A stretch of 64,000 nt of DNA from an uncultured Flavobacteriaceae bacterium. GTDB taxonomy: Bacteria > Bacteroidota > Bacteroidia > Flavobacteriales > Flavobacteriaceae. Position numbers and translations under genes: made by a program. Below are positions 32,995 through 41,766 of the stretch, in pieces. Position 1 is the first letter of the stretch. Each line of letters starts with the position of its first letter. The stretch spans positions 287,321-351,320 of the forward strand of contig CANLUS010000004.1 in assembly GCA_947494325.1 (NCBI GenBank). Direction: 5' to 3'. The notes under the pieces were generated by a model. It did not search any database. It saw only the letters and a list, made by a program, of their open reading frames with translations, and was not told the DNA's origin.

Positions 32995-35900
32995 TTATCG
33001 ATTTACTTTTACGAACTGTAAAAAGTCATCATTTTTTGCTACTATCACATAGTCATCTTCTTTAATTTTAATCATAGCCAAGTCTTTTACATCATTATTA
33101 GCATAGAGGCCACTTTGAGCGCCAACAACCGGTGTGAAATATCCTTTACCATCTCCCTTTAGAAATAGACCATTGCTAGCATCATTTCTTGGAGTTTCTA
33201 CCTCACTGCTATATAAATTACCTGCTAAAACGAGATCTAATTTGTCATCATTATTAAAATCTTTTACAAGAATTTGATTAACACTTGAAAGTTGTGCAAG
33301 ATTAGGTAAAGCATGGATCTTAAACTTTCCACCATCATTTTCTAAATATACACTAGCGAAAGACTTTACTTGATAATGTAATGATTTCTCAAGATCTTTT
33401 TCAGTATACACATCTTCTAAGGTCGCCGTTGCAAACGATTCATAATTCTCGAACTTTTTCTTAATCGCCGGAATTTGCTGAGAAGAACATTCTCTTCCTC
33501 TCAACGGAAACTTTTTACCATCATTAAAATAACTCAATACGATATCATTGGTTTTATTTTTATCGAAATCGTTAAAATAAATGTCAAAGGTTTCCTTTTC
33601 ATTCGCTTTGTACTTATAATTTAATCCTAAATTTCCTGCAATAAAATCTATATCTCCGTCATTGTCAAAATCACCCTTCTCAAGACTAAACCACCATCCT
33701 GTTGTGTCTTCTAATCCGACAGCTGCCGTTACATTTTTAAAGTTTCCATCTGTATTTTTAAATACAGTAATTGGCATCCATTCGCCTGAAAGGAGTAAGT
33801 CAACCATTCCATCATTATCATAATCTGTCCAACTGGCATCTGTCACCAATCCCAGATTATTTAATTCTGGAGCAATTTTATCAGTTACATTTACAAATTT
33901 TGGTGTGTCTTTTGTGCTAATATTCTCTAAAATGTAACTAGTTGCAGGTGCCGGATAATTACCTGGCACTAATCGACCTCCTACGAATAAATCTAAATCT
34001 CCGTCTTTATCGAAATCAGCACTATGTACCCTTGAACCACTTGTGGGCATTTCGGGTAAAGCATTCAACGCTTTCGTAAAATCTCCATTTCCATTATTAA
34101 TGTAAAGACGATCTTGAAGCATGGTTGGGTTATTGATAAATTCATTTCCTCCGCTTACCATATAAATATCATTATCTCCGTCTCCGTCAGCATCAAAAAT
34201 TAAACTCCCAAGATCTTCCTGCTCAAAATCTTTCGCCAGAGCATCTATCTGTTGCTTTACAAAACCATCGGTCGTTTGAAAATAAATGCCCGATTCGCTA
34301 TTTGCTGCTCCGCCAACCACAAAATCTTCTAAAGCATCTCCATTTAAATCTCCCACAGAAACACCCGGACCAAACATTGATGTACGATGCGGTAACAATA
34401 CTTCTTTATTAAAATCATCGTAATAATTTTCTTTGTGCTTATGTTTAGCCACCACTGTAGTGTCAGTAACCGTTGAAAACAATGTTCTCCTATTTGGCTG
34501 GTCATTTTCATTCGAAGCGACTACGGCATCGATATAATTAATTTCTAATAACTGATTTTTATCAACATCAGTTAATTGTTGTTCTTTTCCATCTGGCCAA
34601 ATAATTTTGATATTGCTAACTTTTTCAGTTTTGCCCAACCCGAAATGCAATCTAGGTGCTATCGAAGACTGAAACCCTCTTGTCAAGGTCATTTCCTGAA
34701 ATTGCGTAATACTATCTGCAGTTACTAGTACTTTTACACCTAAACCAAATGTATTCTTTTCTGAACCTTTAAATTTTAAAGTTAGATGGTTATTGATCTC
34801 TGAACTTTTATTTTCGAAAATAGCTGCATAGTCATCAATGTTATTGGTAACAATTTCTAAATCTCCATCATTATCTAGATCAACATAAACACAACCATTC
34901 GAAAAACCTTTGTAGGTTAACCCCCATTTGTCATTGACATTGTCAAAAGTTAAGTCTTGGTTATTTCTAAACACAAAATTATCTATTTTTTCGGAAGGTA
35001 TGGCAAGGCTTTTCGCCAGTAGGCTGTCTTTCGAAAGTCCTTGTTTACTTACCTCCGCAAAAAAATCTCTATTGTTAATTTCTCTCCGTGTACCATTTGA
35101 TATAAAAATATCTTTCCAACCATCATTGTCTAAATCGGCAAATAAAGGTCCCCAACTCCAATCTGTTGACGATACCCCCGCTAGTCTAGCAACATTACTA
35201 AAATCGGGTAAAGAGTCATTTACAAGTCCATTATTCATTTGCAAGTTATTCTGCATATATTGAAAATGAAATCCAGCGTTTACTGTACTCCAAAAAAGTT
35301 TAGGGTCCATACTTGCCATATTTGCTTTAGCTCTTCTATTATCCTTTGCCATCATATCAACTTGAATAATATCTAACAACTGATCGTTGTTAAAATCAGC
35401 TATATCTACGCCCATTCCGTAGAAAGCCGTTTGTTTTGTAGTTTTTCGTACTTGTTCACTGAACGTACCATTCTTATTATTTATAAATAAGTAGTCTGGC
35501 GTACTAAAATCATTAGAAATATAAATATCAGGATAGCTATCATTGTTTACGTCACCAACGGTAGCACTTAATGTTAGTCCAAATGACCTTAATCCAGCTT
35601 CATCTGTAACGTTCGTAAATTTTTCTCCGTCATTTCTGAATAATTTGTCGGTTTCAACATCTGAGGTTGTTCTCATTTTAAAACCGTAATAGCTGTTTGG
35701 GGCATTAAATTTCGTAGGAGGGTAATTCGCAACATACACATCTAAATCACCATCTAAATCATAATCAAAAAAGGTAGCTTGCACGCTATTCCCAATATCG
35801 TTTAAACCGTATGCCGCCGCTTTTTCTGTAAAAGTTTCATCTCCATTATTAATATACAAGAGATTTGCTTTCGATCCAAACTTACCTCCAACTGAACAAT

Positions 35901-36300
35901 AAATGTCTATAAATCCGTCGTTATTAACATCGGCCATAGTCACACCAGTAAACCACTCATCCTCTCCTAGTAGTCCTGCACTCTCAGAAATATCTTCGAA
36001 TTTAAGTCCACCTTTATTCAAATACAATCTATTAGAAACCATGTTTCCTGTGAAGAACAAATCAATCAAACCATCATTATTTATATCACCAGCAGCAACG
36101 CCGCCGCCCATATATAAATAGGCATAACTAAAATAATTCAAGGAATCATTTTCCGTCAAGGTATTTGAGAAATCAATACCAGTATCTTTATTTGATAACT
36201 GTTTGAATAATTTATTTTTAGATCCTGTTTTAACATCTGAGCAAGAAGCAACAAGCAATAGTAATACAACTAATTTAACAAGTTTCGATTGAACATTCAT
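32995..36300 (-). CDS. VCBS/FG-GAP repeat lipoprotein with ASPIC/UnbV domain
   Basis: The frame extends to an ATG at 36369, but a TATATTTG promoter box at 36344-36351 excludes that start. ATG 36300 gives a lipoprotein signal (LLLLVASC, Cys20) and a protein of about 1,100 aa. Many FG-GAP/VCBS units follow ('GDINNDGLIDLFFTG', 'DFDNDGDIDFIAGN', 'DFNNDDKLDLVLAG'), each with a calcium-binding DxDxDG-like loop, as in integrin-type beta-propellers. Near residue 560-610 is an ASPIC/UnbV domain ('RLHFGLGKTEKVSNIKIIWPDGKEQQL'). It is probably a surface-exposed glycan- or protein-binding lipoprotein made with the SusCD pair just upstream. This pairing is common in marine Bacteroidetes. Confidence 0.92.
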   Translation of the reverse strand: MNVQSKLVKLVVLLLLVASCSDVKTGSKNKLFKQLSNKDTGIDFSNTLTENDSLNYFSYAYLYMGGGVAAGDINNDGLIDLFFTGNMVSNRLYLNKGGLKFEDISESAGLLGEDEWFTGVTMADVNNDGFIDIYCSVGGKFGSKANLLYINNGDETFTEKAAAYGLNDIGNSVQATFFDYDLDGDLDVYVANYPPTKFNAPNSYYGFKMRTTSDVETDKLFRNDGEKFTNVTDEAGLRSFGLTLSATVGDVNNDSYPDIYISNDFSTPDYLFINNKNGTFSEQVRKTTKQTAFYGMGVDIADFNNDQLLDIIQVDMMAKDNRRAKANMASMDPKLFWSTVNAGFHFQYMQNNLQMNNGLVNDSLPDFSNVARLAGVSSTDWSWGPLFADLDNDGWKDIFISNGTRREINNRDFFAEVSKQGLSKDSLLAKSLAIPSEKIDNFVFRNNQDLTFDNVNDKWGLTYKGFSNGCVYVDLDNDGDLEIVTNNIDDYAAIFENKSSEINNHLTLKFKGSEKNTFGLGVKVLVTADSITQFQEMTLTRGFQSSIAPRLHFGLGKTEKVSNIKIIWPDGKEQQLTDVDKNQLLEINYIDAVVASNENDQPNRRTLFSTVTDTTVVAKHKHKENYYDDFNKEVLLPHRTSMFGPGVSVGDLNGDALEDFVVGGAANSESGIYFQTTDGFVKQQIDALAKDFEQEDLGSLIFDADGDGDNDIYMVSGGNEFINNPTMLQDRLYINNGNGDFTKALNALPEMPTSGSRVHSADFDKDGDLDLFVGGRLVPGNYPAPATSYILENISTKDTPKFVNVTDKIAPELNNLGLVTDASWTDYDNDGMVDLLLSGEWMPITVFKNTDGNFKNVTAAVGLEDTTGWWFSLEKGDFDNDGDIDFIAGNLGLNYKYKANEKETFDIYFNDFDKNKTNDIVLSYFNDGKKFPLRGRECSSQQIPAIKKKFENYESFATATLEDVYTEKDLEKSLHYQVKSFASVYLENDGGKFKIHALPNLAQLSSVNQILVKDFNNDDKLDLVLAGNLYSSEVETPRNDASNGLFLKGDGKGYFTPVVGAQSGLYANNDVKDLAMIKIKEDDYVIVAKNDDFLQFVKVNR

Positions 36301-36343
36301 GTGGATATACTTTCGCATATAAATTGATAATTTAAAGTAGAAA

Positions 36344-36351
36344 CAAATATA
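36344..36351 (-). promoter_or_regulatory. Candidate -7 box for the VCBS lipoprotein gene
   Basis: TATATTTG on the minus strand fits TAnnTTTG. It lies 43 bp from ATG 36300 and just past the hairpin at 36360-36388, so the VCBS gene probably has its own promoter. Confidence 0.5.
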
Positions 36352-36359
36352 TAAAATAA

Positions 36360-36388
36360 CAGAGTCCATTAAAAAATAATGGACTCTG
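36360..36388 (-). terminator. Hairpin after susD
   Basis: Perfect 11-bp arms (CAGAGTCCATT and complement) around a 7-nt loop, 30 nt past the susD stop. The T-run on the minus strand is broken (GTTATTTTA), so termination may be partial, allowing graded expression of the downstream VCBS gene. Confidence 0.6.
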
Positions 36389-36417
36389 AAATAAACAAGT
36401 AAACTAATTCAAATATT

Positions 36418-38097
36418 TTAGTAACCTGGGTTTTGAGTCAAGACACCTTGACTTAAATCTATCGCTCTTAAAGGAATAGGACATAAATCATTTGTACTTG
36501 TATATCCTTTTGATTTACCAGCGAAAGAAGTAATAGTACGTCCTTCATTCTGGAAATAAGCATTCATAATACCAGTACCATCCCATCTTCTAACATCGAA
36601 AAAACGATGTCCTTCCATACCTAATTCTAAACGGCGTTCCATACGTACTGCTTTTCTAGCAAAAGCCTGATCTGCAAAAGCAGGATAAGGCTCAACACTA
36701 TAGTTAGCAGCAGGTCCTGTTCCAGCCAAATTTTGAACTGGAGTCATATTTTTTGCTCTATTACGAATCTGATTCACATAATTCAAGGCAGTTGCCAAAT
36801 CATTAGTCTCAGCAGCAGCTTCAGCAGCCATCAATAATACATCAGCATAACGTATAATATGATAGTTGATACCTGATCTTTGTTGACCCCATGCACCAGT
36901 ACCTACGTTCGCATCATCACCATTTTGATATACACTTTTCTTAGCTAAATAAGGCCCAGAAATATCTGCGAAAGAAGCACGGATCCAATCTTTACCTGGA
37001 TGTGCACCATAACCGTTATACTGAATTCCTCTTCGTCCAACAGTATAATCCAATCTCGGATCAAGTGTACCTGCTTCTGGAGTAAATGCATCAGAGCTAT
37101 TTAATCCATAATCGTTAGCTACATCAGTTTGATTAAAGGTATCTAATAATGGTAATCCACTTCCGTCAACCTGGAAAGCGTTTACTAAATCTTGTGTTGG
37201 TTGATAAAAACCACAACACCATCCATTAGGTCCACTAAAGTTCAATGTACCACCTAAGTTACCGTTAAAAGATTGACCTCCATCTGCAGTATACTGGATC
37301 GCAAAAACAGACTCACTTCCGTTTTCACCAGAAGATTGAAAATTGTCTTGATACTCAGTTAATAATGCATATGTACCACTATTTATTACAGTGTTCAATG
37401 CTGTTAGAGCATTGGCCCAATCAGCTTGATATAAATGTGCTTTTCCTAAATAAGCAGAAGCAGCAAACGCGTTTGGTCTACCAGAATCACTTTGTGAATT
37501 CGGTAAGTTTGCAGCAGCAAAAGCAAAATCAGCTTCAATTTGATCCCAAATTGGTCCTGTATTAGGCTGACTAAATTCAGTATTTGCAAAGTTTTCTTCA
37601 GAAATATAAGCTACATTACCCCAAATTTTCTGTAATTCGAAGTGAAAATGTCCTCTTAAAAAACGTGCTTCAGCTAGTTGTTGTGTAAAATCAGCACCTT
37701 CAACTTTACTAATTAAATCAATTACTGAATTAGCTCTACCAACACCAGCATATAATGCTCTAAATTTATTAGTTAAATAAGGGTTGGCACTGGTCCAATC
37801 ATAAGTTTCTAATAAAAATAAGTCAGCTTGATCTCCATCAGTACTACCTTTATGCGCATCATCAGCCATTACATCAAACCACCAGTTATCTCCTGTTTTT
37901 TCCCAATCGGCTCCCGGTGTATTTGTATTACCATCTAATGCAGAATATGCACCTATTAACTGTAGATCAACACCCTGCGCATTTTGCAATGCCGCATCAC
38001 TTAAGGATGCAAAGGCGGTAGACTCAGTAAAGTCTTCACTACATGCAACAATAAGCGTCGCACATAGAATTAATGAATAAATTAATCTGTTTTTCAT
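36418..38097 (-). CDS. SusD/RagB-family outer-membrane lipoprotein
   Basis: A 559-residue SusD-like protein. The lipoprotein signal is 'LCATLIVACSED' (Cys19). Family elements are the N-terminal 'GAYSALDG', the TPR-like scaffold ('RANSVIDLI', 'AEARFLRGHFHFELQKIWGNVAYI', 'AYLGKAHLYQADWANALTALNTVINSGTYAL') and the C-terminal 'YHIIRYADVLLMAAEAAAETNDLATALNYVNQIRNRA' and 'ERRLELGMEGHRFFDVRRW'. It sits on the cell surface as the lid of the SusC transporter encoded 3 nt upstream. Specificity cannot be read from sequence. The context suggests N-acetylglucosamine-containing oligosaccharides. Confidence 0.96.
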   Translation of the reverse strand: MKNRLIYSLILCATLIVACSEDFTESTAFASLSDAALQNAQGVDLQLIGAYSALDGNTNTPGADWEKTGDNWWFDVMADDAHKGSTDGDQADLFLLETYDWTSANPYLTNKFRALYAGVGRANSVIDLISKVEGADFTQQLAEARFLRGHFHFELQKIWGNVAYISEENFANTEFSQPNTGPIWDQIEADFAFAAANLPNSQSDSGRPNAFAASAYLGKAHLYQADWANALTALNTVINSGTYALLTEYQDNFQSSGENGSESVFAIQYTADGGQSFNGNLGGTLNFSGPNGWCCGFYQPTQDLVNAFQVDGSGLPLLDTFNQTDVANDYGLNSSDAFTPEAGTLDPRLDYTVGRRGIQYNGYGAHPGKDWIRASFADISGPYLAKKSVYQNGDDANVGTGAWGQQRSGINYHIIRYADVLLMAAEAAAETNDLATALNYVNQIRNRAKNMTPVQNLAGTGPAANYSVEPYPAFADQAFARKAVRMERRLELGMEGHRFFDVRRWDGTGIMNAYFQNEGRTITSFAGKSKGYTSTNDLCPIPLRAIDLSQGVLTQNPGY

Positions 38098-38100
38098 TTC

Positions 38101-41100
38101 TTAAATTTTAATATTAACACCTAATGAATATATTTTCGCTATCGGGAACACTTGATTGTCAACACCAATAGTTAAATTTCCTCCTGTAGAAATCTCAGGA
38201 TCTACACCATTATAATCAGTAATAGTAAACAAGTTGGTACCTTGTAAGTAAATTCTTACTGATTCCATTTTAGCCTTGCTTACAAAACTTTCTGGTAACG
38301 TATATCCTAACTGTAAATTCTTTAATCTGAAGAATGATCCATCTTCAACAAAGTATGTATTAGGATTTGTTTCCGCATTTGTAATTGTTTGACTTAATGC
38401 TGGTAATGTAGCATTAGTATTAGTTGGTGTCCAAGAATCTAATATTCTTGTACTTCTATTACCATTAAAGAACGTTGGGAAATCTTGATAGATTTTATTA
38501 TAGTTATAAATATCATTTCCTTGAGATCCTGTAAAGAAACCAGCTAAATCAAATCCTTTGTATGCTAGGTTTACATTTATACCATAGGTGAAATCAGGGT
38601 GTGGAGAACCAATATATGTACGATCGTCATCATTTATGTTACCATCGTTGTTAACATCTTGATATGTAAATCTACCATTAGCGTCAAACCCAGTTACCAC
38701 TCTTCCGAAGAAAGATGATATAGGCTGTCCAGCTTCTGTTCTTGTAACTGCACCACCTCTAAAACCAGAGTTACCAACTAAGATATTACCTCCAAAATCA
38801 GTCACCTCATTTTTATAATGTGATAAATTGAAATTGATTCCATAAGAAAAACCAGAATCAGTCTTATCATTATAACCAATTGCTAAATCAAAACCAGTGT
38901 TTTCAATATTACCAAGGTTCTCAAAAGGAGCACCTGCATCTGGTCCTGTATCTGGAATTCTAGTACTGTTTACATCGATAATACCATCAGTAGTAATTTT
39001 AAAGTATTCAACTTCTAATGATAATTTATTATCTAATAATCCAAACTCCAAACCTATGTTTGTTGATTGAGAAGTCTCCCATTCTAAATTAGGGTTACCT
39101 ACACTCTGTAAGAAAGATCCTGTAGCGATCGCACTTCCTCCAATAGCATAGTTAGAAAAACCTTCACTCAAAGCAGAAATATTTACACCTGGATTAGAAG
39201 ATGATAAACTCTGATTTCCTAATTCACCATAGGAAGCTTTTAATTTTAATCTATTGATAATACCATCTGTTGGGAAGAAATCTTCGTTACTTATTAACCA
39301 ACCTGCGCTAAATGAAGGAAAAACACCAGATTTCTTAGAATCTAAGAAACGAGAAGTTTCATCACGACGTAACGTTGCAGTTGCAAAATATTTGTCTTGG
39401 TAGCTGTAAATTACAGAACCAAAGATTGAGAACAGAGAAGATTCAAATCTAAAGGCATTATCCACATTTGGAACACCAGATCCTACACTTAACTCATAAA
39501 AATCAGGATCTTCAAATAAGAAACCTGTACGAGAAATTTGCTTTCCACTTCCTACATTCTTAACGGCTTCAACACCTGCTAATAAATTTAGTGAGTGCTC
39601 ACCGAACTTCTTAGAATAATTAATTGTATTCGTCCATGTCCAATCATATGTAACTAAATCTTGAACTGTTAAAGTATTGGTAGATAATGGCTCACCATGC
39701 TCTGGATCTAATGCTAAGAAACCTCTTCTATCGAAGTTATTCATACTAATACCAATACTAGTCTTTGCTGTTAAGCCTTCAGTAATATCAACCTCAGCAT
39801 ATACATCACCAAATACTCTTAGTGATTTATTGAAATCATTTTTATTTCTTTCTAATTGTGCAAATGGACTTCTTGCATTTCCTAATCCTAAAGAGTTAGA
39901 AAATGTACCTGCGAAATCACCATTATCATCAAATACTGGAATTAACGGACTTGATCTAAATGAGTTTTCAAAAGCCTCAGAAGTTCCTGTCTGACCATTT
40001 GAGAACGCTACGTTTAAGTGCTCTCCTACTCTAACTTTACCGTTTAAAATTTTGAATTCAGAATTTAAACGTGAAGTTCCTCTTTCGAAAAAAGTATTGT
40101 TTAATACCCCTTCTCTAGACAAGTAGTTTGCAGACATGAAGTATTTTCCAGTCTCTGTTCCATTTGACAATGAAAAACTCACATTGGTAGTTGGCGCATT
40201 TCTTGTAATTGCTTCTGGCCAATTCGTTCCTCCTGGCGCTACTGTTGCACTAACAGGTGCTCCTTGAATAGTTGTAGGTACTACAGCTGTAGGCCCTGAA
40301 CCATATTGTGGGTGTGTTAACGCTGCTCCATCATTCGCCAAACTTTGAAATATCATATCACCATGTTGTTGTGCATTTAATAAGTCTGGTAAATTTGTTG
40401 GATTTGAACTACCAGTGTAGATATCAAAAGATACTCTAGCTTTGTCCATGTTATATCCACCGCTATTTGTAGCCACAATTACTACACCGTTTGCTGCACG
40501 TGCACCATATATAGAAGCCGCACCATCTTTTAAAACGTTCATTTGTTTAATATCAGCCGGGTTAAGACTGTTAAAAACGTTCGGGTCATCAGTTTGTACA
40601 CCATCAATTATGTATAATGGATTACTGTTATTACTTGTACCAAAACCACGAATTACCACTCTTGGTGGTGCTCCTGGAGATGCATTGTTAAAAACAGTCA
40701 CACCAGAAACTCGTCCTTGTAGTGCTTCAGCAGCATTTGTTACAGGTACTTTAACAGCTTCCGAAATGTCAACTGATGCAACTGAACCAGAAATGTCTCC
40801 TCTAGCCTGTGCAACATAACCAACAACTACAACTTCGTTTAATTGATTTGCGTCTTCTACTAGAACGACATTTACTACCGATTTTCCTGCTACGCTCACT
40901 TCTCGAGTAACGTAACCTACATAACTTACGACTAAAACAGCGTCAGAGGCAACATTGTCAATTGAGAACTTGCCATCGAAATCTGTTTCAGTTCCGTTTT
41001 CAGTACCTTTTACAATAACACTTGCGCCTGGCAATGGGCCATTCGCATCAGTTACCGTACCAGTTACTGTTTGTGCTGATATTACACTAGCGAATAGCAT

Positions 41101-41142
41101 AACACCGAAAAACATTAAATGTTTAAGTAATTTGATTTTCAT
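38101..41142 (-). CDS. SusC/RagA-family TonB-linked outer-membrane transporter
   Basis: 1,013 aa. Signal peptide to ~24, then a carboxypeptidase-regulatory-like domain (~25-100, 'VTGTVTDANGPLPGASVIVKGTENGTETDFDGKFSI'). A TonB box-like 'LNEVVVVGY' follows, then a plug domain with 'NAAEALQGRVSGVTV' and 'PLYIIDGVQTDD', the SusC signature. The rest is a 22-strand barrel ending in 'KIYSLGVNIKI'. It imports oligosaccharide bound by SusD using energy from the TonB-ExbBD complex, for example the one encoded at 53772-55749. A candidate promoter lies 350 bp upstream (41490-41523), preceded by an 18-bp palindrome. Confidence 0.97.
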   Translation of the reverse strand: MKIKLLKHLMFFGVMLFASVISAQTVTGTVTDANGPLPGASVIVKGTENGTETDFDGKFSIDNVASDAVLVVSYVGYVTREVSVAGKSVVNVVLVEDANQLNEVVVVGYVAQARGDISGSVASVDISEAVKVPVTNAAEALQGRVSGVTVFNNASPGAPPRVVIRGFGTSNNSNPLYIIDGVQTDDPNVFNSLNPADIKQMNVLKDGAASIYGARAANGVVIVATNSGGYNMDKARVSFDIYTGSSNPTNLPDLLNAQQHGDMIFQSLANDGAALTHPQYGSGPTAVVPTTIQGAPVSATVAPGGTNWPEAITRNAPTTNVSFSLSNGTETGKYFMSANYLSREGVLNNTFFERGTSRLNSEFKILNGKVRVGEHLNVAFSNGQTGTSEAFENSFRSSPLIPVFDDNGDFAGTFSNSLGLGNARSPFAQLERNKNDFNKSLRVFGDVYAEVDITEGLTAKTSIGISMNNFDRRGFLALDPEHGEPLSTNTLTVQDLVTYDWTWTNTINYSKKFGEHSLNLLAGVEAVKNVGSGKQISRTGFLFEDPDFYELSVGSGVPNVDNAFRFESSLFSIFGSVIYSYQDKYFATATLRRDETSRFLDSKKSGVFPSFSAGWLISNEDFFPTDGIINRLKLKASYGELGNQSLSSSNPGVNISALSEGFSNYAIGGSAIATGSFLQSVGNPNLEWETSQSTNIGLEFGLLDNKLSLEVEYFKITTDGIIDVNSTRIPDTGPDAGAPFENLGNIENTGFDLAIGYNDKTDSGFSYGINFNLSHYKNEVTDFGGNILVGNSGFRGGAVTRTEAGQPISSFFGRVVTGFDANGRFTYQDVNNDGNINDDDRTYIGSPHPDFTYGINVNLAYKGFDLAGFFTGSQGNDIYNYNKIYQDFPTFFNGNRSTRILDSWTPTNTNATLPALSQTITNAETNPNTYFVEDGSFFRLKNLQLGYTLPESFVSKAKMESVRIYLQGTNLFTITDYNGVDPEISTGGNLTIGVDNQVFPIAKIYSLGVNIKI

Positions 41143-41489
41143 AATTATTTAAATTAGTTAAATTTAGTTAAGTCCATTATCGAATAAAACATGCTTCTCA
41201 AGAGTATGTACATACTTAAGTAAATGTCTATCATAATAAACTTCGATAAATGTAATTGTCAACTTGAGAATCTGAAAATTTACTATACCAATAACATAAA
41301 AAGAACAACGAATGACGTTAAAGAAATAACGAACATAGTTGTCGAAATTTCACGTTATGCTATTGTTTATAAGTCATTTTTTCATTTTTTCTTGAGCAAT
41401 ACAAATTAGGAGTTTCCTATTAATAGCCATTTAAAACTATGATAACACTAATTAATTAGTCATATTATTAAACAATTATTAAACTTTTT

Positions 41490-41523
41490 CAAAAATATTG
41501 AAATTCATATTTCGAACATCCAA
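41490..41523 (-). promoter_or_regulatory. Candidate susC promoter
   Basis: On the minus strand TTG (41523-41521) is followed after 23 bp by TATTTTTG (41497-41490), matching the flavobacterial TTG/TAnnTTTG pattern. Transcripts would start near 41483 and carry a long leader into susC. Confidence 0.6.
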
Positions 41524-41537
41524 TATTAACTCGAAAT

Positions 41538-41555
41538 TACGAAAACGTTTTCGTA
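41538..41555. promoter_or_regulatory. 18-bp perfect palindrome, LacI-type operator
   Basis: TACGAAAACGTTTTCGTA is self-complementary. The core GAAAACGTTTTC has the central CG and GAAA/TTTC arms of LacI/CcpA-family operators. It lies 15 bp upstream of the -33 box of the susC promoter, on the side expected for an activator or looping repressor. On the plus strand its right end overlaps a TATTTTTG box (41554-41561), but no gene follows in that direction. No LacI-family gene is in the window. Confidence 0.65.
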
Positions 41556-41766
41556 TTTTTGTAGTTATCATCATATAATTGTTAAAAAATGTTAAATGAT
41601 TTAATATGGAATTACTCTCAAAGAAAAGAAGTTTCCTTTTTTAAAAAGATTTAGATAAAACAACGTTCAGTCTAAAAAATTCTATAATTTATTAGGATAT
41701 TCGTTCTTCCGACGGACTCAAAAAACTTGTAAAATTCTTGTTCAATAGAACTTAAGTCATTCAAAT

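Larger units (their letters stand above)
41143..41766. other. 624-bp regulatory region upstream of susC
   Basis: It lies between the susC start and the stop of the symporter gene, both on the minus strand. It contains a minus-strand promoter (41490-41523) and the palindrome at 41538-41555. If that promoter is right, susC has a leader of about 340 nt. No ORF of note is present. The stretch is very AT-rich with several short inverted repeats but no strong terminator. Confidence 0.6.

Noticed and set aside
36301-36369. Upstream extension of the VCBS frame to an ATG at 36369
   Set aside because: A promoter box at 36344-36351 lies inside it, and the lipoprotein signal fits the ATG at 36300.
40442-40819. 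125-codon plus-strand frame
   Set aside because: It is antisense to the conserved SusC plug region.
41554-41645. TATTTTTG promoter box on the plus strand overlapping the palindrome, followed by a short frame
   Set aside because: The only downstream frame is 12 codons, and no gene lies on this strand before 45650.
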